Assembly: GCA_964486825.1 (NCBI GenBank)
Contig: CAZAQS010000085.1
Coordinates: forward strand, 1-17,878
Source of the DNA: CAZAQS01 sp964486825
GTDB lineage: Bacteria; Chloroflexota; Anaerolineae; Anaerolineales; UBA4823
Direction: 5' to 3'
Length of the DNA: 17,878 bases
Within the stretch, counting starts at the first letter, position 1, and each line of letters begins with the position of its first letter. Positions 1-6,020 of this stretch are shown piece after piece. The position numbers and the translations under genes were made by a program. The notes beneath the pieces were generated by a model that was not told the DNA's origin, did no database searches, and saw nothing but the letters and a program-made list of their open reading frames with translations.

Positions 1-454
1 TGGTTGAAAGCGGGTCTAGCTGGCCAAAAGCTTGCAGCGAAGGTAAGGCCACGGTTTCAAGATTCCGCCCTCCCAGGTAAATGAAAAGAACACCTAAAAT
101 AAGGCTGCTTAGAGGGCCAACAATTGTCACCAGGAATTCGGTAGCGGGGGAAGGTGGTTCCCGTTCTATATTGGACACGCCTCCGAAGATGAACAAGGTA
201 ATCCTGCGTACAGGAAGCCCGCGTGCTTTCGCCACCAGGGAATGCGCCAACTCATGGACAAGGACAGACGCGAAAAACAGCAGCGAAGCAGCCACACCCA
301 GGGCCAGTACATTCCAAAAATCCATTTGCGGATAGATGATCGGGAAAACAACTCCCGCCAGGTTCCAGGTGACCAGCAAGAAGATAAAGATCCAACTCCA
401 ATCGATATAGATATTAATTCCAAACAAACGGGCAACACGAAAACCACTTCGCAT
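1..454 (-). CDS. Site-2 protease family (M50) zinc metalloprotease, N-terminal part, cut by window edge
   Basis: This is an integral membrane zinc protease of the M50B (SpoIVFB / site-2 protease) type, a family that cleaves substrates within the membrane. The 151 codons visible read MRSGFRVARLFGINIYIDW at the start. A first hydrophobic segment (about residues 21-40) is followed by a second (50-66) that leads into HELAH at residues 67-71, the HExxH zinc and catalytic motif of the family. A further membrane segment begins near residue 108. The start at 454 is preceded by GAAAGGAAG about 8 bases upstream. The gene runs off the left end, so the C-terminal half, including the second metal-ligand motif and any CBS domains common in such proteins, is not visible. 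Family identity is firm; substrate is unknown. It is divergent from glnA. Confidence 0.88.
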   Translation of the reverse strand, partial: MRSGFRVARLFGINIYIDWSWIFIFLLVTWNLAGVVFPIIYPQMDFWNVLALGVAASLLFFASVLVHELAHSLVAKARGLPVRRITLFIFGGVSNIEREPPSPATEFLVTIVGPLSSLILGVLFIYLGGRNLETVALPSLQAFGQLDPLST

Positions 455-563
455 TAACAACACTTCCTTTCTTCTGCCAAGAGTCTTTAGGTCACGATAA
501 ACTGGACATATTGAAATAGCATAGAGGGAGACTGACCTTAACCCCTGGATTGGTCCTTAAATA

Positions 564-592
564 AATATAAGCTCGAAACCGGATAGCATCAA
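564..592 (-). promoter_or_regulatory. Predicted sigma-70-type promoter for the M50 protease gene
   Basis: On the minus strand TTGATG (587-592) and TATATT (564-569) are separated by exactly 17 bases. They match the -35 and -10 consensus at 4/6 and 5/6 positions. Transcription would start near 557, giving a leader of about 100 bases before the start codon at 454. Confidence 0.5.
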
Positions 593-614
593 TGGGGGAT
601 AATCCTGCGCAGAG

Positions 615-630
615 GTAGGGATTCCCCTAC
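615..630. promoter_or_regulatory. Inverted repeat GTAGGG-N4-CCCTAC, possible operator
   Basis: A perfect 6-bp inverted repeat with a 4-base spacer lies in the divergent region between the M50 gene and glnA. Its centre is about 65 bases upstream of the predicted M50 transcription start and about 83 bases upstream of the predicted glnA start. A related AGGG-N4-CCCT dyad lies at 4176-4191. The binding protein is unknown. Confidence 0.4.
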
Positions 631-670
631 TTCTTCTTCATTAATAACCTGTCTAATCAAATTTTCCTGG

Positions 671-699
671 TTGACGGAATGGCATCTTGTTGCTAAAAT
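671..699 (+). promoter_or_regulatory. Predicted sigma-70-type promoter for glnA
   Basis: TTGACG (671-676) and TAAAAT (694-699) are 17 bases apart and each matches consensus at 5/6 positions. A TG dinucleotide at 691-692 adds an extended -10 element. The start of transcription is expected near 706, leaving a leader of about 50 bases to the glnA start at 756. Confidence 0.7.
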
Positions 700-755
700 G
701 CAAACTGTTTAATTTGGGGGTCCCACAATGGATTCGGTGATTGCAGGAGGAAGCT

Positions 756-2093
756 ATGGATAATAAAGATTTACTGGAACGCGTTAAATTGGATGGAGTC
801 TCCTTCATCTCCCTCCAGTTCTCAGACGTCAGTGGAAATGTAAAAAGTGTCGACATCCCCGTCGATCGGCTGACCGCAGCCCTGGAGGGTGGAGTCTGGT
901 TTGATGGCTCTTCGGTGGAAGGTTTTGCCAGGATCCAGGAGAGCGATATGCTCCTGATCCTTGATCCCCAAACCTATGCAGTGCTTCCCTGGAGTCCGGT
1001 GGAACTACGCCGGGCGCGTATCTTTTGCGATATCTACCAGCCGGATGGCAACCCCTTCCCTGGCGATCCACGCGGCGCCCTCAAGCGTATGCTCGAAAAA
1101 ATAAAAGCGCGTGGTTGGACATTTAATGTAGGCCCGGAGCCTGAGTTCTTCCTCTTCAATCGCAACGGAAACCAAAACATGCACCCTGTCCCGCACGATG
1201 TGGGTGGATATTTCGATTTCTCAGCCAGCGACCAGGCCGTGCGTGTCCGCACTGAGTTGATGGCCGCCCTGGCGATGATGGGGTTGGAAGTCGAGACCGG
1301 CCATCACGAAGTAGCTCTGGGCCAGCATGAAATCGATTTTCATTTTGCCGGCGCTTTGAAAGCCGCTGATAATGTCCTGACCTTGAAATACACCGTCAAA
1401 GCCATCGCTGCCCAGCATGGCCTGATCGCTTCCTTTATGCCGAAACCAATTTACGGTATTAACGGCTCGGGCATGCACGTCCACCAGTCGCTATTCGACC
1501 AGGCAGGGGATAACCTGTTCTTCGATCCAAACGACCAGTTCTGCCTTTCTAAGCTGGGATACGGTTTTATCGCCGGACAACTGGCGCATGCCCGTTCGCT
1601 CTCGGCCCTGGTAGCGCCGACCGTTAACTCTTACAAGCGTCTCGTTCCCGGTTACGAAGCTCCAGTATATGTAGGTTGGGCGCAGATCAACCGCTCTGCC
1701 CTCATCCGTATTCCTCGCCATACGCCTGGACAGGAAAAATCTACCCGGGCTGAGCTACGTTGCCCGGATCCCTCTGCAAACCCCTATATCGCTTTTACCG
1801 GCATGTTAGCAGCAGCCCTGGATGGCATTGACCGCCAATTGGAATGTCCCCCACCGTTGAATAATGTCAATGTTTACCATATGACGCCGGAGGAGAGGGC
1901 CGCAAGTAACGTGCTGGAGCTACCCGGCTCGTTGTCTGAAGCACTACGAGAGTTGGAAGGCAACCAGGTACTTAGAGATGCCCTTGGGCCAATGATTTAT
2001 GATGCTTTCTCTCGGGCCAAGTGGTCAGAGGTAGAAGAAAACCGCATGAAGGTCACCGATTGGGAGGTTGAGCGCTACCTGGAAACCGCCTGA
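756..2093 (+). CDS. glnA: Type I glutamine synthetase
   Basis: The enzyme makes glutamine from glutamate, ammonia and ATP, the main entry of ammonia into nitrogen metabolism, and acts as a cytoplasmic dodecamer. At 445 aa it has the length of the GSI-alpha (Bacillus-like) form. Visible signatures are the N-terminal beta-grasp (residues 1-95) with FDGSSVEGF near 49-57, GPEPEFFLF at 126-134 with metal-ligand glutamates, NGSGMHVHQSL (about 239-249), NSYKRLVPGYEAP, NRSALIRIPR and ELRCPDPSANPY. Arg59 in GFARIQESD corresponds to the feedback-inhibition arginine (Arg62) of Bacillus GlnA, so feedback control rather than adenylylation is the likelier regulation; this is inference. The ATG at 756 is chosen over an in-frame TTG at 741 because AGGAGGAAG lies just upstream. 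No glnR or glnK gene is nearby. Confidence 0.97.
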   Translation: MDNKDLLERVKLDGVSFISLQFSDVSGNVKSVDIPVDRLTAALEGGVWFDGSSVEGFARIQESDMLLILDPQTYAVLPWSPVELRRARIFCDIYQPDGNPFPGDPRGALKRMLEKIKARGWTFNVGPEPEFFLFNRNGNQNMHPVPHDVGGYFDFSASDQAVRVRTELMAALAMMGLEVETGHHEVALGQHEIDFHFAGALKAADNVLTLKYTVKAIAAQHGLIASFMPKPIYGINGSGMHVHQSLFDQAGDNLFFDPNDQFCLSKLGYGFIAGQLAHARSLSALVAPTVNSYKRLVPGYEAPVYVGWAQINRSALIRIPRHTPGQEKSTRAELRCPDPSANPYIAFTGMLAAALDGIDRQLECPPPLNNVNVYHMTPEERAASNVLELPGSLSEALRELEGNQVLRDALGPMIYDAFSRAKWSEVEENRMKVTDWEVERYLETA

Positions 2094-2113
2094 TCCAACT
2101 GGTTTCAATAAAT

Positions 2114-2779
2114 TCAATCCATCACGTCTCGGTCCCGGACTGTATATATCAATGGCAGCCCGACCAGCGTGATGGTGTATTTAACCAGCAGGTTGAACAG
2201 GAATATCTCTGCCACCGTCTCCCAGGGCAACAGCCAGCCGAACGCCCCGACGCTAAAGATGATGCTGTCCAGGGGTACACTGATGCTATTGCTCAACAGA
2301 ACACGCGCCCACTGGTAGCGCCTGGTGATGCGTTTAACGAACCAATGATACACCTCTGTGTCGACCAGCTCGCTTACCACCTCGGCGCCAATCGATGCGA
2401 TAACGATCCGCCACACAGGCGCCAGGATAGCCGCAAATTCAGCTCCTAACCCCCAACTGGGATCGCTTGGAACTGTGGCGACCCATAACAGGTAGCCGGC
2501 CATCAGCAGGTTGATCGTCCCGGCGCTCAGGATCAACGTCTGTGCATTGCGCTTACCCAGCAGCTTGTGCACCATATCCCGCAGCGTAAAAGTGAGCGGG
2601 TAAATGAAGGTGCCCATATCCACAGCCAGCCCGAACACCACCCCGATTTTCAGGCTGGCAATATCGGACAGCATTTGGGCTGCGATATAGGCCGAGACCA
2701 CCAGGATGGCGCTGCCAGGAACGCGCAAGGAATGGCTGGCTTCTCCGTTAAGGGACCCCAATGGATGGCTGGCGCTCAT
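2114..2779 (-). CDS. yhhQ: Queuosine precursor transporter, YhhQ/VUT family (DUF165)
   Basis: This 221-aa integral membrane protein belongs to the YhhQ / vitamin-uptake-transporter family, whose E. coli member imports the 7-deazaguanine precursor of tRNA queuosine. After a 20-residue polar N-terminus there are about six hydrophobic segments. The family signatures AYIAAQMLSDIASLKIG (about 32-48) and GTFIYPLTFTLRDMVHK (about 56-72) are clear, as is a late SNSISVPLDSIIF segment. The start at 2779 has AGGAG eight bases upstream; this site overlaps the stop codon of the upstream ubiquitin-like gene (12-base gap), so the two genes are probably co-transcribed and coupled. It converges on glnA with a 20-base gap and no obvious terminator. 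No other queuosine gene is in the window, so the exact substrate is inferred from family. Confidence 0.9.
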   Translation of the reverse strand: MSASHPLGSLNGEASHSLRVPGSAILVVSAYIAAQMLSDIASLKIGVVFGLAVDMGTFIYPLTFTLRDMVHKLLGKRNAQTLILSAGTINLLMAGYLLWVATVPSDPSWGLGAEFAAILAPVWRIVIASIGAEVVSELVDTEVYHWFVKRITRRYQWARVLLSNSISVPLDSIIFSVGAFGWLLPWETVAEIFLFNLLVKYTITLVGLPLIYTVRDRDVMD

Positions 2780-2791
2780 AGAGTCTTGCTC

Positions 2792-3082
2792 CTAGGCACT
2801 ATTTTTGAACATTCTACAGAAGGTACATTTATCCGGAGTTGTGGTAGGCTGCCCACATGAAGGGCATTGATGAAGCTGACTCTCTCCCTTGCCCCCCGAG
2901 ATAACGGATATCAATTTGATGACTTCCCCCTCTTTCAAGACCTCATCTTCGGTGATCAGGGCGCCCTGACGGGTGATCAGGACAGATTCGCGCGGCACAC
3001 CGATCTCCTCCAGCGCGCGCCGGGCAGTTATGCCTGCCTTTACTTCATATTCCTTGTCCCTTATGATCAGTTTGGCGCTCAT
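2792..3082 (-). CDS. MoaD/ThiS/Urm1-like ubiquitin-fold protein with C-terminal zinc ribbon
   Basis: The 96-aa protein has two parts. Residues 1-64 look like a small beta-grasp sulfur-carrier protein of the MoaD/ThiS/TtuB type: short strands (SAKLIIRDKEYEV), a helix (TARRALEEIGV), and the closing segment KEGEVIKLISVISGG with the family's Gly-Gly at 63-64. In canonical carriers this Gly-Gly is the C-terminus that is adenylated and thiocarboxylated. Here it is followed by 32 residues containing CPSC (73-76) and CTFC (86-89), a compact zinc-ribbon pattern. Start 3082 is chosen because AGGAGG sits seven bases upstream; the longer reading to 3274 crosses a decayed gene on the other strand and is rejected. 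It is followed 12 bases later by the YhhQ-type gene. Whether the Gly-Gly is ever exposed is unknown. Confidence 0.85.
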   Translation of the reverse strand: MSAKLIIRDKEYEVKAGITARRALEEIGVPRESVLITRQGALITEDEVLKEGEVIKLISVISGGKGESQLHQCPSCGQPTTTPDKCTFCRMFKNSA

Positions 3083-3139
3083 TCTGTCCTCCTTTTTGCA
3101 CTTGAAGGTAAAAAATTCTACCAGAAGAGAACGGAATAA

Positions 3140-3346
3140 GGGCCTGGAAATGGGCGCATTGTGCAAAGGCTGCGCACCAGATCTGGCGCATCCTGCCCGA
3201 GCTGTGAAGCGCCGCTCGCTAAGAACGTCAAATTTTGTCCTGAGTGTGGTGCGAAAATCGCTTCTCCCGCGCATTGCACGGAGTGTCGTGCTAAGATAGC
3301 TCCCGGCGGGTAGTTCTGTAGGGGTTGCGGGTCGAAAGCTGGCTAG
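3140..3346 (+). pseudogene. Decayed C-terminal double zinc-ribbon fragment
   Basis: Read from 3140 in one frame, the plus strand encodes CPSC (3194-3205), FCPECGAKI (3233-3259), CTEC (3275-3286) and AKIAPGG followed by TAG at 3311-3313. The same frame then continues with FCRGCGSKAG before a second TAG at 3344-3346. This is the typical tail of proteins ending in two zinc ribbons (pattern CPxCG...KFCPxCG...AKIPPGxxFCxxCG), with a stop interrupting the second ribbon. Upstream the frame is closed by TAA at 3137-3139 and there is no convincing start codon or Shine-Dalgarno site. The parent protein, often an SPFH-domain or other zinc-ribbon protein, cannot be identified. A short expressed peptide from GTG 3161 is possible but less likely. 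Confidence 0.65.
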
Positions 3347-3358
3347 ATCCGGTTTCGA

Positions 3359-3991
3359 TCAAAGCCAGCCTTCTCGCACGGCAAATACGGCCGCTTCGAC
3401 CCTGGAAGAAACCCCCAATTTCAGGTAAATTCCTTCCAGGTGTTTTTCAACCGTCTTTTCGCTGATCCCTAACACTAGCCCGATCTCCTGGTTGGTCTTA
3501 CCAGAGACGATCGCTTGTAATACCTGGGTCTCTCGGGATGTCAGTCCCTTGCGGTCGTTATCATCTTCACCCACCCAGGAAGAGATTTTGGCAGCCACGC
3601 GCCGGCTGAACCATCCCCGCTCTCCTCGTGATACCCCCCGCACAGCTTCTACGATGGCCTCGGGAGCTTCTTCCTTAATCAAATACCCGGCTGCCCCTTT
3701 TGCCAATAATTCCTGGATATATTGCTTGTCGTCATAAGCGCTTAAAGCCAGGATGCGGACTTGCGATCCTGACTCCTGGAGCTGTTCCGCGACCTGGTTA
3801 CCGGTTAAACCGGGCATTTCCATATCCAGCAGAAGAACGTCAGGTTTCAGCTCTTGTACCATCCGAAGAGCCTCACTCCCGTTATTCGCTTCGCCGGCAA
3901 TCTTAATGTCTGGTGCTTTTTCAAGCAGGTGGCGTATACCAGCACGAACGATTGGGTGGTCATCGACTAGGAGTACGCTAATGGTTGACAT
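3359..3991 (-). CDS. NarL/LuxR-family two-component response regulator
   Basis: This 210-aa cytoplasmic DNA-binding regulator has an N-terminal receiver domain (residues 5-120) and a C-terminal LuxR-type helix-turn-helix (about 147-205). The acidic pair Asp10-Asp11 and the phospho-acceptor Asp56 in LLLDMEMPG are present, followed by the conserved Ser in LALSAYDD and the Lys in GYLIKEE. The HTH reads LTSRETQVLQAIVSGKTNQE and continues with ISEKTVEKHL. The start at 3991 is chosen because GGAGGGTGGG lies just upstream. An upstream in-frame ATG at 4075 lacks a ribosome site and would add 28 residues before the receiver. No histidine kinase is adjacent, so the partner is unknown. It is divergent from the possible small RNA and the 64-aa gene, which it may control. 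Confidence 0.94.
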   Translation of the reverse strand: MSTISVLLVDDHPIVRAGIRHLLEKAPDIKIAGEANNGSEALRMVQELKPDVLLLDMEMPGLTGNQVAEQLQESGSQVRILALSAYDDKQYIQELLAKGAAGYLIKEEAPEAIVEAVRGVSRGERGWFSRRVAAKISSWVGEDDNDRKGLTSRETQVLQAIVSGKTNQEIGLVLGISEKTVEKHLEGIYLKLGVSSRVEAAVFAVREGWL

Positions 3992-4099
3992 TACCCACCC
4001 TCCAAGAATGAATGGGTCCAGGCCCATTTTTCTAATAAGTAGAATAATTCCTTTACCCGGAGAGGCGTGAGCCATTTGCTGCCGGGATGAATTGGTTAA

Positions 4100-4108
4100 A
4101 TTTTATCA
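4100..4108 (-). promoter_or_regulatory. Extended -10 element (TGATAAAAT) upstream of the response regulator
   Basis: On the minus strand TGATAAAAT fits the extended -10 form TGNTAAAAT also seen before glnA, the Nudix gene and the PRC-barrel gene. No good -35 hexamer is at the expected distance. Transcription would start near 4093, about 100 bases before the chosen start codon. Confidence 0.35.
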
Positions 4109-4175
4109 TAATTACCTCGATCCCATTTTCATGCTTCTGGAAAAACCAGGGCTCTTAACAAGCTATTATTCGATA

Positions 4176-4191
4176 TAAGGGTTTTCCCTAA
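4176..4191. promoter_or_regulatory. AGGG-N4-CCCT dyad directly upstream of a promoter
   Basis: AGGG (4178-4181) and CCCT (4186-4189) are separated by TTTT and flanked by A/T. The dyad abuts the -35 hexamer at 4192 and is centred about 43 bases before the predicted transcription start, the usual place for a class II activator. The divergent NarL-type regulator is an obvious but unproven candidate for binding. Confidence 0.4.
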
Positions 4192-4220
4192 TTGCGAAAG
4201 CTTCTTTCTACATGTATACT
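4192..4220 (+). promoter_or_regulatory. Predicted sigma-70-type promoter for a short transcript
   Basis: TTGCGA (4192-4197) and TATACT (4215-4220) are separated by 17 bases and match consensus at 4/6 and 5/6 positions. Transcription would begin near 4227. No protein-coding gene starts before 4430. Confidence 0.5.
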
Positions 4221-4226
4221 GAACAT

Positions 4227-4290
4227 AACTATCTTAATAGCTTTGCTTGCTCCGTTATGGAACCGGAATAACGCACCGGTTCTTTTATTT
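4227..4290 (+). ncRNA. Candidate small RNA or terminated leader (about 65 nt)
   Basis: A predicted promoter (4192-4220) is followed after about 35 bases by a terminator-type hairpin (4260-4282) and T-run, and there is no open reading frame in between with a ribosome site. The resulting transcript would be about 65 nt long. It matches no RNA family that I can recognise. It could be a free-standing small RNA or the attenuated leader of the 64-aa gene at 4430. The interval from 3992 to 4429 otherwise holds only the regulatory sites listed separately. Confidence 0.4.
4260..4290 (+). terminator. Rho-independent terminator
   Basis: GAACCGG (4260-4266) pairs perfectly with CCGGTTC (4276-4282) around a 9-base loop, followed by TTTTATTT (4283-4290). 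On the other strand no T-run follows, so the terminator works rightward. No rightward gene lies directly upstream; it would end the candidate short transcript starting near 4227. Confidence 0.65.
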
Positions 4291-4353
4291 CCCTTTCAGT
4301 ACCTTAACAGGACCAGCCCAATTAAATCCACCCCCTCGAAATGCCTGTTGATG

Positions 4354-4378
4354 CAAGGGATATAGCGATATTCCCTTG
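4354..4378. promoter_or_regulatory. Inverted repeat upstream of the 64-aa gene, possible operator
   Basis: CAAGGGATAT (4354-4363) and ATATTCCCTTG (4368-4378) form an almost perfect dyad around AGCG, with one extra base in the right arm. It overlaps a possible -35 hexamer TTGATC (4376-4381). A -10 candidate CATGAT (4401-4406) is present but the spacing of 19 is long. The AGGG...CCCT core recalls the dyads at 615-630 and 4176-4191, but with a wider spacer. Confidence 0.35.
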
Positions 4379-4429
4379 ATCGCTGGCATAAATATTGCAC
4401 CATGATAAATGGTATCAGGAGGTGTAGCC

Positions 4430-4624
4430 ATGCCATTAACTCGATGGAACCCCTTTGACGATGATGCTTCCTTCATGTACGGAATGGACCCTGTATTTGA
4501 AGACTACCTGGCTCAGGAGTTGAGCTGTTGGCCCCATCCCGGAGAGATTGACTTGGACCAGTATCTGGAGGAGAACGAATCAGAGCCGGCGCCGCAACTT
4601 TCCTATATCCTCGCTCTGACCTGA
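4430..4624 (+). CDS. Orphan small acidic protein (64 aa)
   Basis: I do not recognise this protein. It is supported by an excellent Shine-Dalgarno site (AGGAGGTG, 4417-4424) five bases before the ATG, by a regulatory dyad upstream and a terminator downstream. It has no membrane segment, no signal peptide and no cysteine pair; it is rich in Asp, Glu and Pro. The opening MPLTRWNPFDDD resembles the first residues of small heat-shock proteins of the Hsp20 type, but no alpha-crystallin domain follows, so this may be coincidence or a truncated relic. An in-frame ATG at 4409 would add seven residues and lacks a ribosome site. The PRC-barrel gene follows after 133 bases. Confidence 0.6.
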   Translation: MPLTRWNPFDDDASFMYGMDPVFEDYLAQELSCWPHPGEIDLDQYLEENESEPAPQLSYILALT

Positions 4625-4672
4625 GAATTACCCTGGCTGGTGTCTGTTTAGCAAGCTCATGCTTACGGAACG

Positions 4673-4681
4673 TGATAAAAT
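4673..4681 (+). promoter_or_regulatory. Extended -10 element (TGATAAAAT) upstream of the PRC-barrel gene
   Basis: TGATAAAAT matches the extended -10 form also found before glnA and the Nudix gene. No clear -35 is visible. A start near 4688 would place the hairpin at 4696-4734 in the leader of the PRC-barrel transcript, where it could act as an attenuator. Confidence 0.3.
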
Positions 4682-4695
4682 AAATGAAAGCGAAT

Positions 4696-4738
4696 AAGCC
4701 TTCCCTCACCGTTTTTTTGGTGAGGGCAGTGCTTTTTT
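4696..4738 (+). terminator. Rho-independent terminator
   Basis: CCCTCACC (4703-4710) pairs perfectly with GGTGAGGG (4719-4726) around an 8-base T-rich loop; an outer AAGC/GCTT pair (4696-4699 with 4731-4734) extends the stem past a bulge. Six T residues follow at 4733-4738. It lies between the 64-aa gene and the PRC-barrel gene. Confidence 0.75.
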
Positions 4739-4757
4739 GTAGGGGATGGAGATAAAT

Positions 4758-5336
4758 ATGAACCAGGTACAGCTCGAACTGCAAGATATGGATACCCAAT
4801 CCACGCACGAGTTAATTGGCAAGCCGGTCATCAGTATCACCAACGGGCAGAACATCGCCAGCGTGATCGATTTTATGATCGATCCTGATAAGCTGGCTCT
4901 AACCGCCCTGGTAACCTCCAAAGGGGGGTTGTTGAGCCGCAAGATCGAGGCTATCCGCTCTGCGGAAGTCCATGTCTGGGGTATGCACGCAGTCCTGGTC
5001 AAGGATTACGATGTGATCCTAAAGGAAGACGAGCTGTACGACCGGGAAGGATGGATGTCGATTTTTGATGATCTGAAATCTCGGGAGGTGGTCACCATCG
5101 AAGGGACACGGCTCGGGACGATCAAAGATATCCTGATTGACCGGCAGGGGAAGATGCTGGCTTATGAGCTTGCGAAGGCGCCCAAAGAAAGCCAGGTCTT
5201 TGAAGGTAAGCTGATCCCGGTTGAGGCGACCCAGTCCTTAGGAAAGCATGTCTTGGTGGTGGACTTGAGGAAGTCCCTTCAACAGGAAGAGCCGCCCCCG
5301 CCGGTTGAAGCACAGGGTAATCTGGAAGAGGCTTGA
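4758..5336 (+). CDS. PRC-barrel domain protein with two barrel repeats
   Basis: The 192-aa soluble protein contains two PRC-barrel modules, a small beta-barrel fold shared with photosynthetic reaction centre H subunit and RimM. The first spans about residues 14-90 (ELIGKPVISITNGQNIASVI to the VHVWGMHAVLVKD region), and the second about 98-170 (SREVVTIEGTRLGTIKDILI onward). A proline- and glutamate-rich tail closes the protein. Such proteins are usually small adaptor or sensor modules; no enzymatic function is implied and the partner is unknown. The ATG at 4758 is chosen over 4746 because GGAG sits six bases before it. The YjbQ-family gene follows after 24 bases and is probably co-transcribed. 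Confidence 0.85.
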   Translation: MNQVQLELQDMDTQSTHELIGKPVISITNGQNIASVIDFMIDPDKLALTALVTSKGGLLSRKIEAIRSAEVHVWGMHAVLVKDYDVILKEDELYDREGWMSIFDDLKSREVVTIEGTRLGTIKDILIDRQGKMLAYELAKAPKESQVFEGKLIPVEATQSLGKHVLVVDLRKSLQQEEPPPPVEAQGNLEEA

Positions 5337-5360
5337 GCAGCCGTTTTGCCTGGAGGGAGA

Positions 5361-5780
5361 ATGCCAGTAAAGACGGTTCCTGTCCAATTGAATACCAGGG
5401 GCAATGCTGATATACTGGACATTACGGGCCAAGTACAGGCAGCTGTTAGCCAGAGCGGCATGCAGGATGGCATCGCTACGGTATTTACACCTTCTGCCAC
5501 CAGTGCGTTAACCACCATTGAATTCGAATCTGGCGCGCTGAGTGACTTGCGCCGTTTATTTGATGAGATCGCTAACCCTGCTGATCATTATGCCCATAAT
5601 GCCCGTTGGGGGGATGGCAACGGGCACAGTCATATACGGGCTGCATTATTAGGACCATCCCTGACCGTGCCGTTCGTTCGAGCTCAATTGAGCCTGGGTA
5701 CCTGGCAGCAGATCGTCTTTATCGATTTTGATAACCGCTCTCGCCAGCGCGAGTTGGTTGTACAGGTAATGGGTGAGTAA
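5361..5780 (+). CDS. YjbQ family protein (UPF0047), secondary thiamine-phosphate synthase type
   Basis: This 139-aa cytoplasmic protein carries the unmistakable UPF0047 signature: WGDGNGHSHIRAALLGPSL (about residues 83-101), followed by LGTWQQIVFIDFDNRSR (about 112-128). Its length fits the family. E. coli YjbQ has weak thiamine-phosphate synthase activity in vivo, but the physiological role of the family is not settled, so no pathway is assigned here. ATG 5361 is preceded by GGAGGGAG; an in-frame TTG at 5346 is less likely. No thiamine gene is adjacent. About 240 bases without a gene follow, containing an inverted repeat GACTGG...CCAGTC (5895-5926) and a TTGACC hexamer (5915-5920) but no convincing -10 at proper spacing. 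Confidence 0.92.
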   Translation: MPVKTVPVQLNTRGNADILDITGQVQAAVSQSGMQDGIATVFTPSATSALTTIEFESGALSDLRRLFDEIANPADHYAHNARWGDGNGHSHIRAALLGPSLTVPFVRAQLSLGTWQQIVFIDFDNRSRQRELVVQVMGE

Positions 5781-6020
5781 TCTATCGGTCTTCTACCAGG
5801 GGTGATGGACCGGCGGATAACAGGATCCCTCTTATACATGACACATAGATTTTGTTGAGTCTCTCCGGATTTCAAACCCGGGTAGATTTGAAAGGACTGG
5901 AGTCATTCCCCAGATTGACCCCAGTCTTATTACTACACTTTACAATCTTTGGGGTTTGATCCTGGCTGCTACGCTGTTATCCTGGTGTCCCAGGGAATAT
6001 TACTCTCAGCAGGAGGTATT

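Noticed and set aside
166..447. 93-aa minus-strand reading overlapping the M50 gene in another frame
   Set aside because: The overlapping frame with HELAH, membrane segments and a ribosome site is clearly the gene; this one is a shadow frame.
3083..3274. N-terminal extension of the ubiquitin-like protein to an upstream ATG at 3274 (minus strand)
   Set aside because: A strong ribosome site marks the start at 3082, the extension has no domain character, and the plus strand in this interval holds a recognisable zinc-ribbon relic.
3992..4075. 28-residue N-terminal extension of the response regulator
   Set aside because: It has no Shine-Dalgarno site and precedes the normal receiver-domain start, whereas GGAGGGTGGG stands before the start at 3991.
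5954..5967. GTTTGATCCTGGCT, identical to the core of the conserved 5' end of 16S rRNA genes
   Set aside because: The identity stops after 14 bases, the following sequence does not resemble 16S rRNA and soon becomes the Na/Pi transporter gene. It is a chance match, although broad 16S primers might partly anneal to it.
5781..6020. Pho box or clear promoter before the Na/Pi transporter
   Set aside because: No tandem CTGTCAT-like repeats were found; TTGACC (5915-5920) and TACAAT (5941-5946) are 20 bases apart, too far for a confident call.
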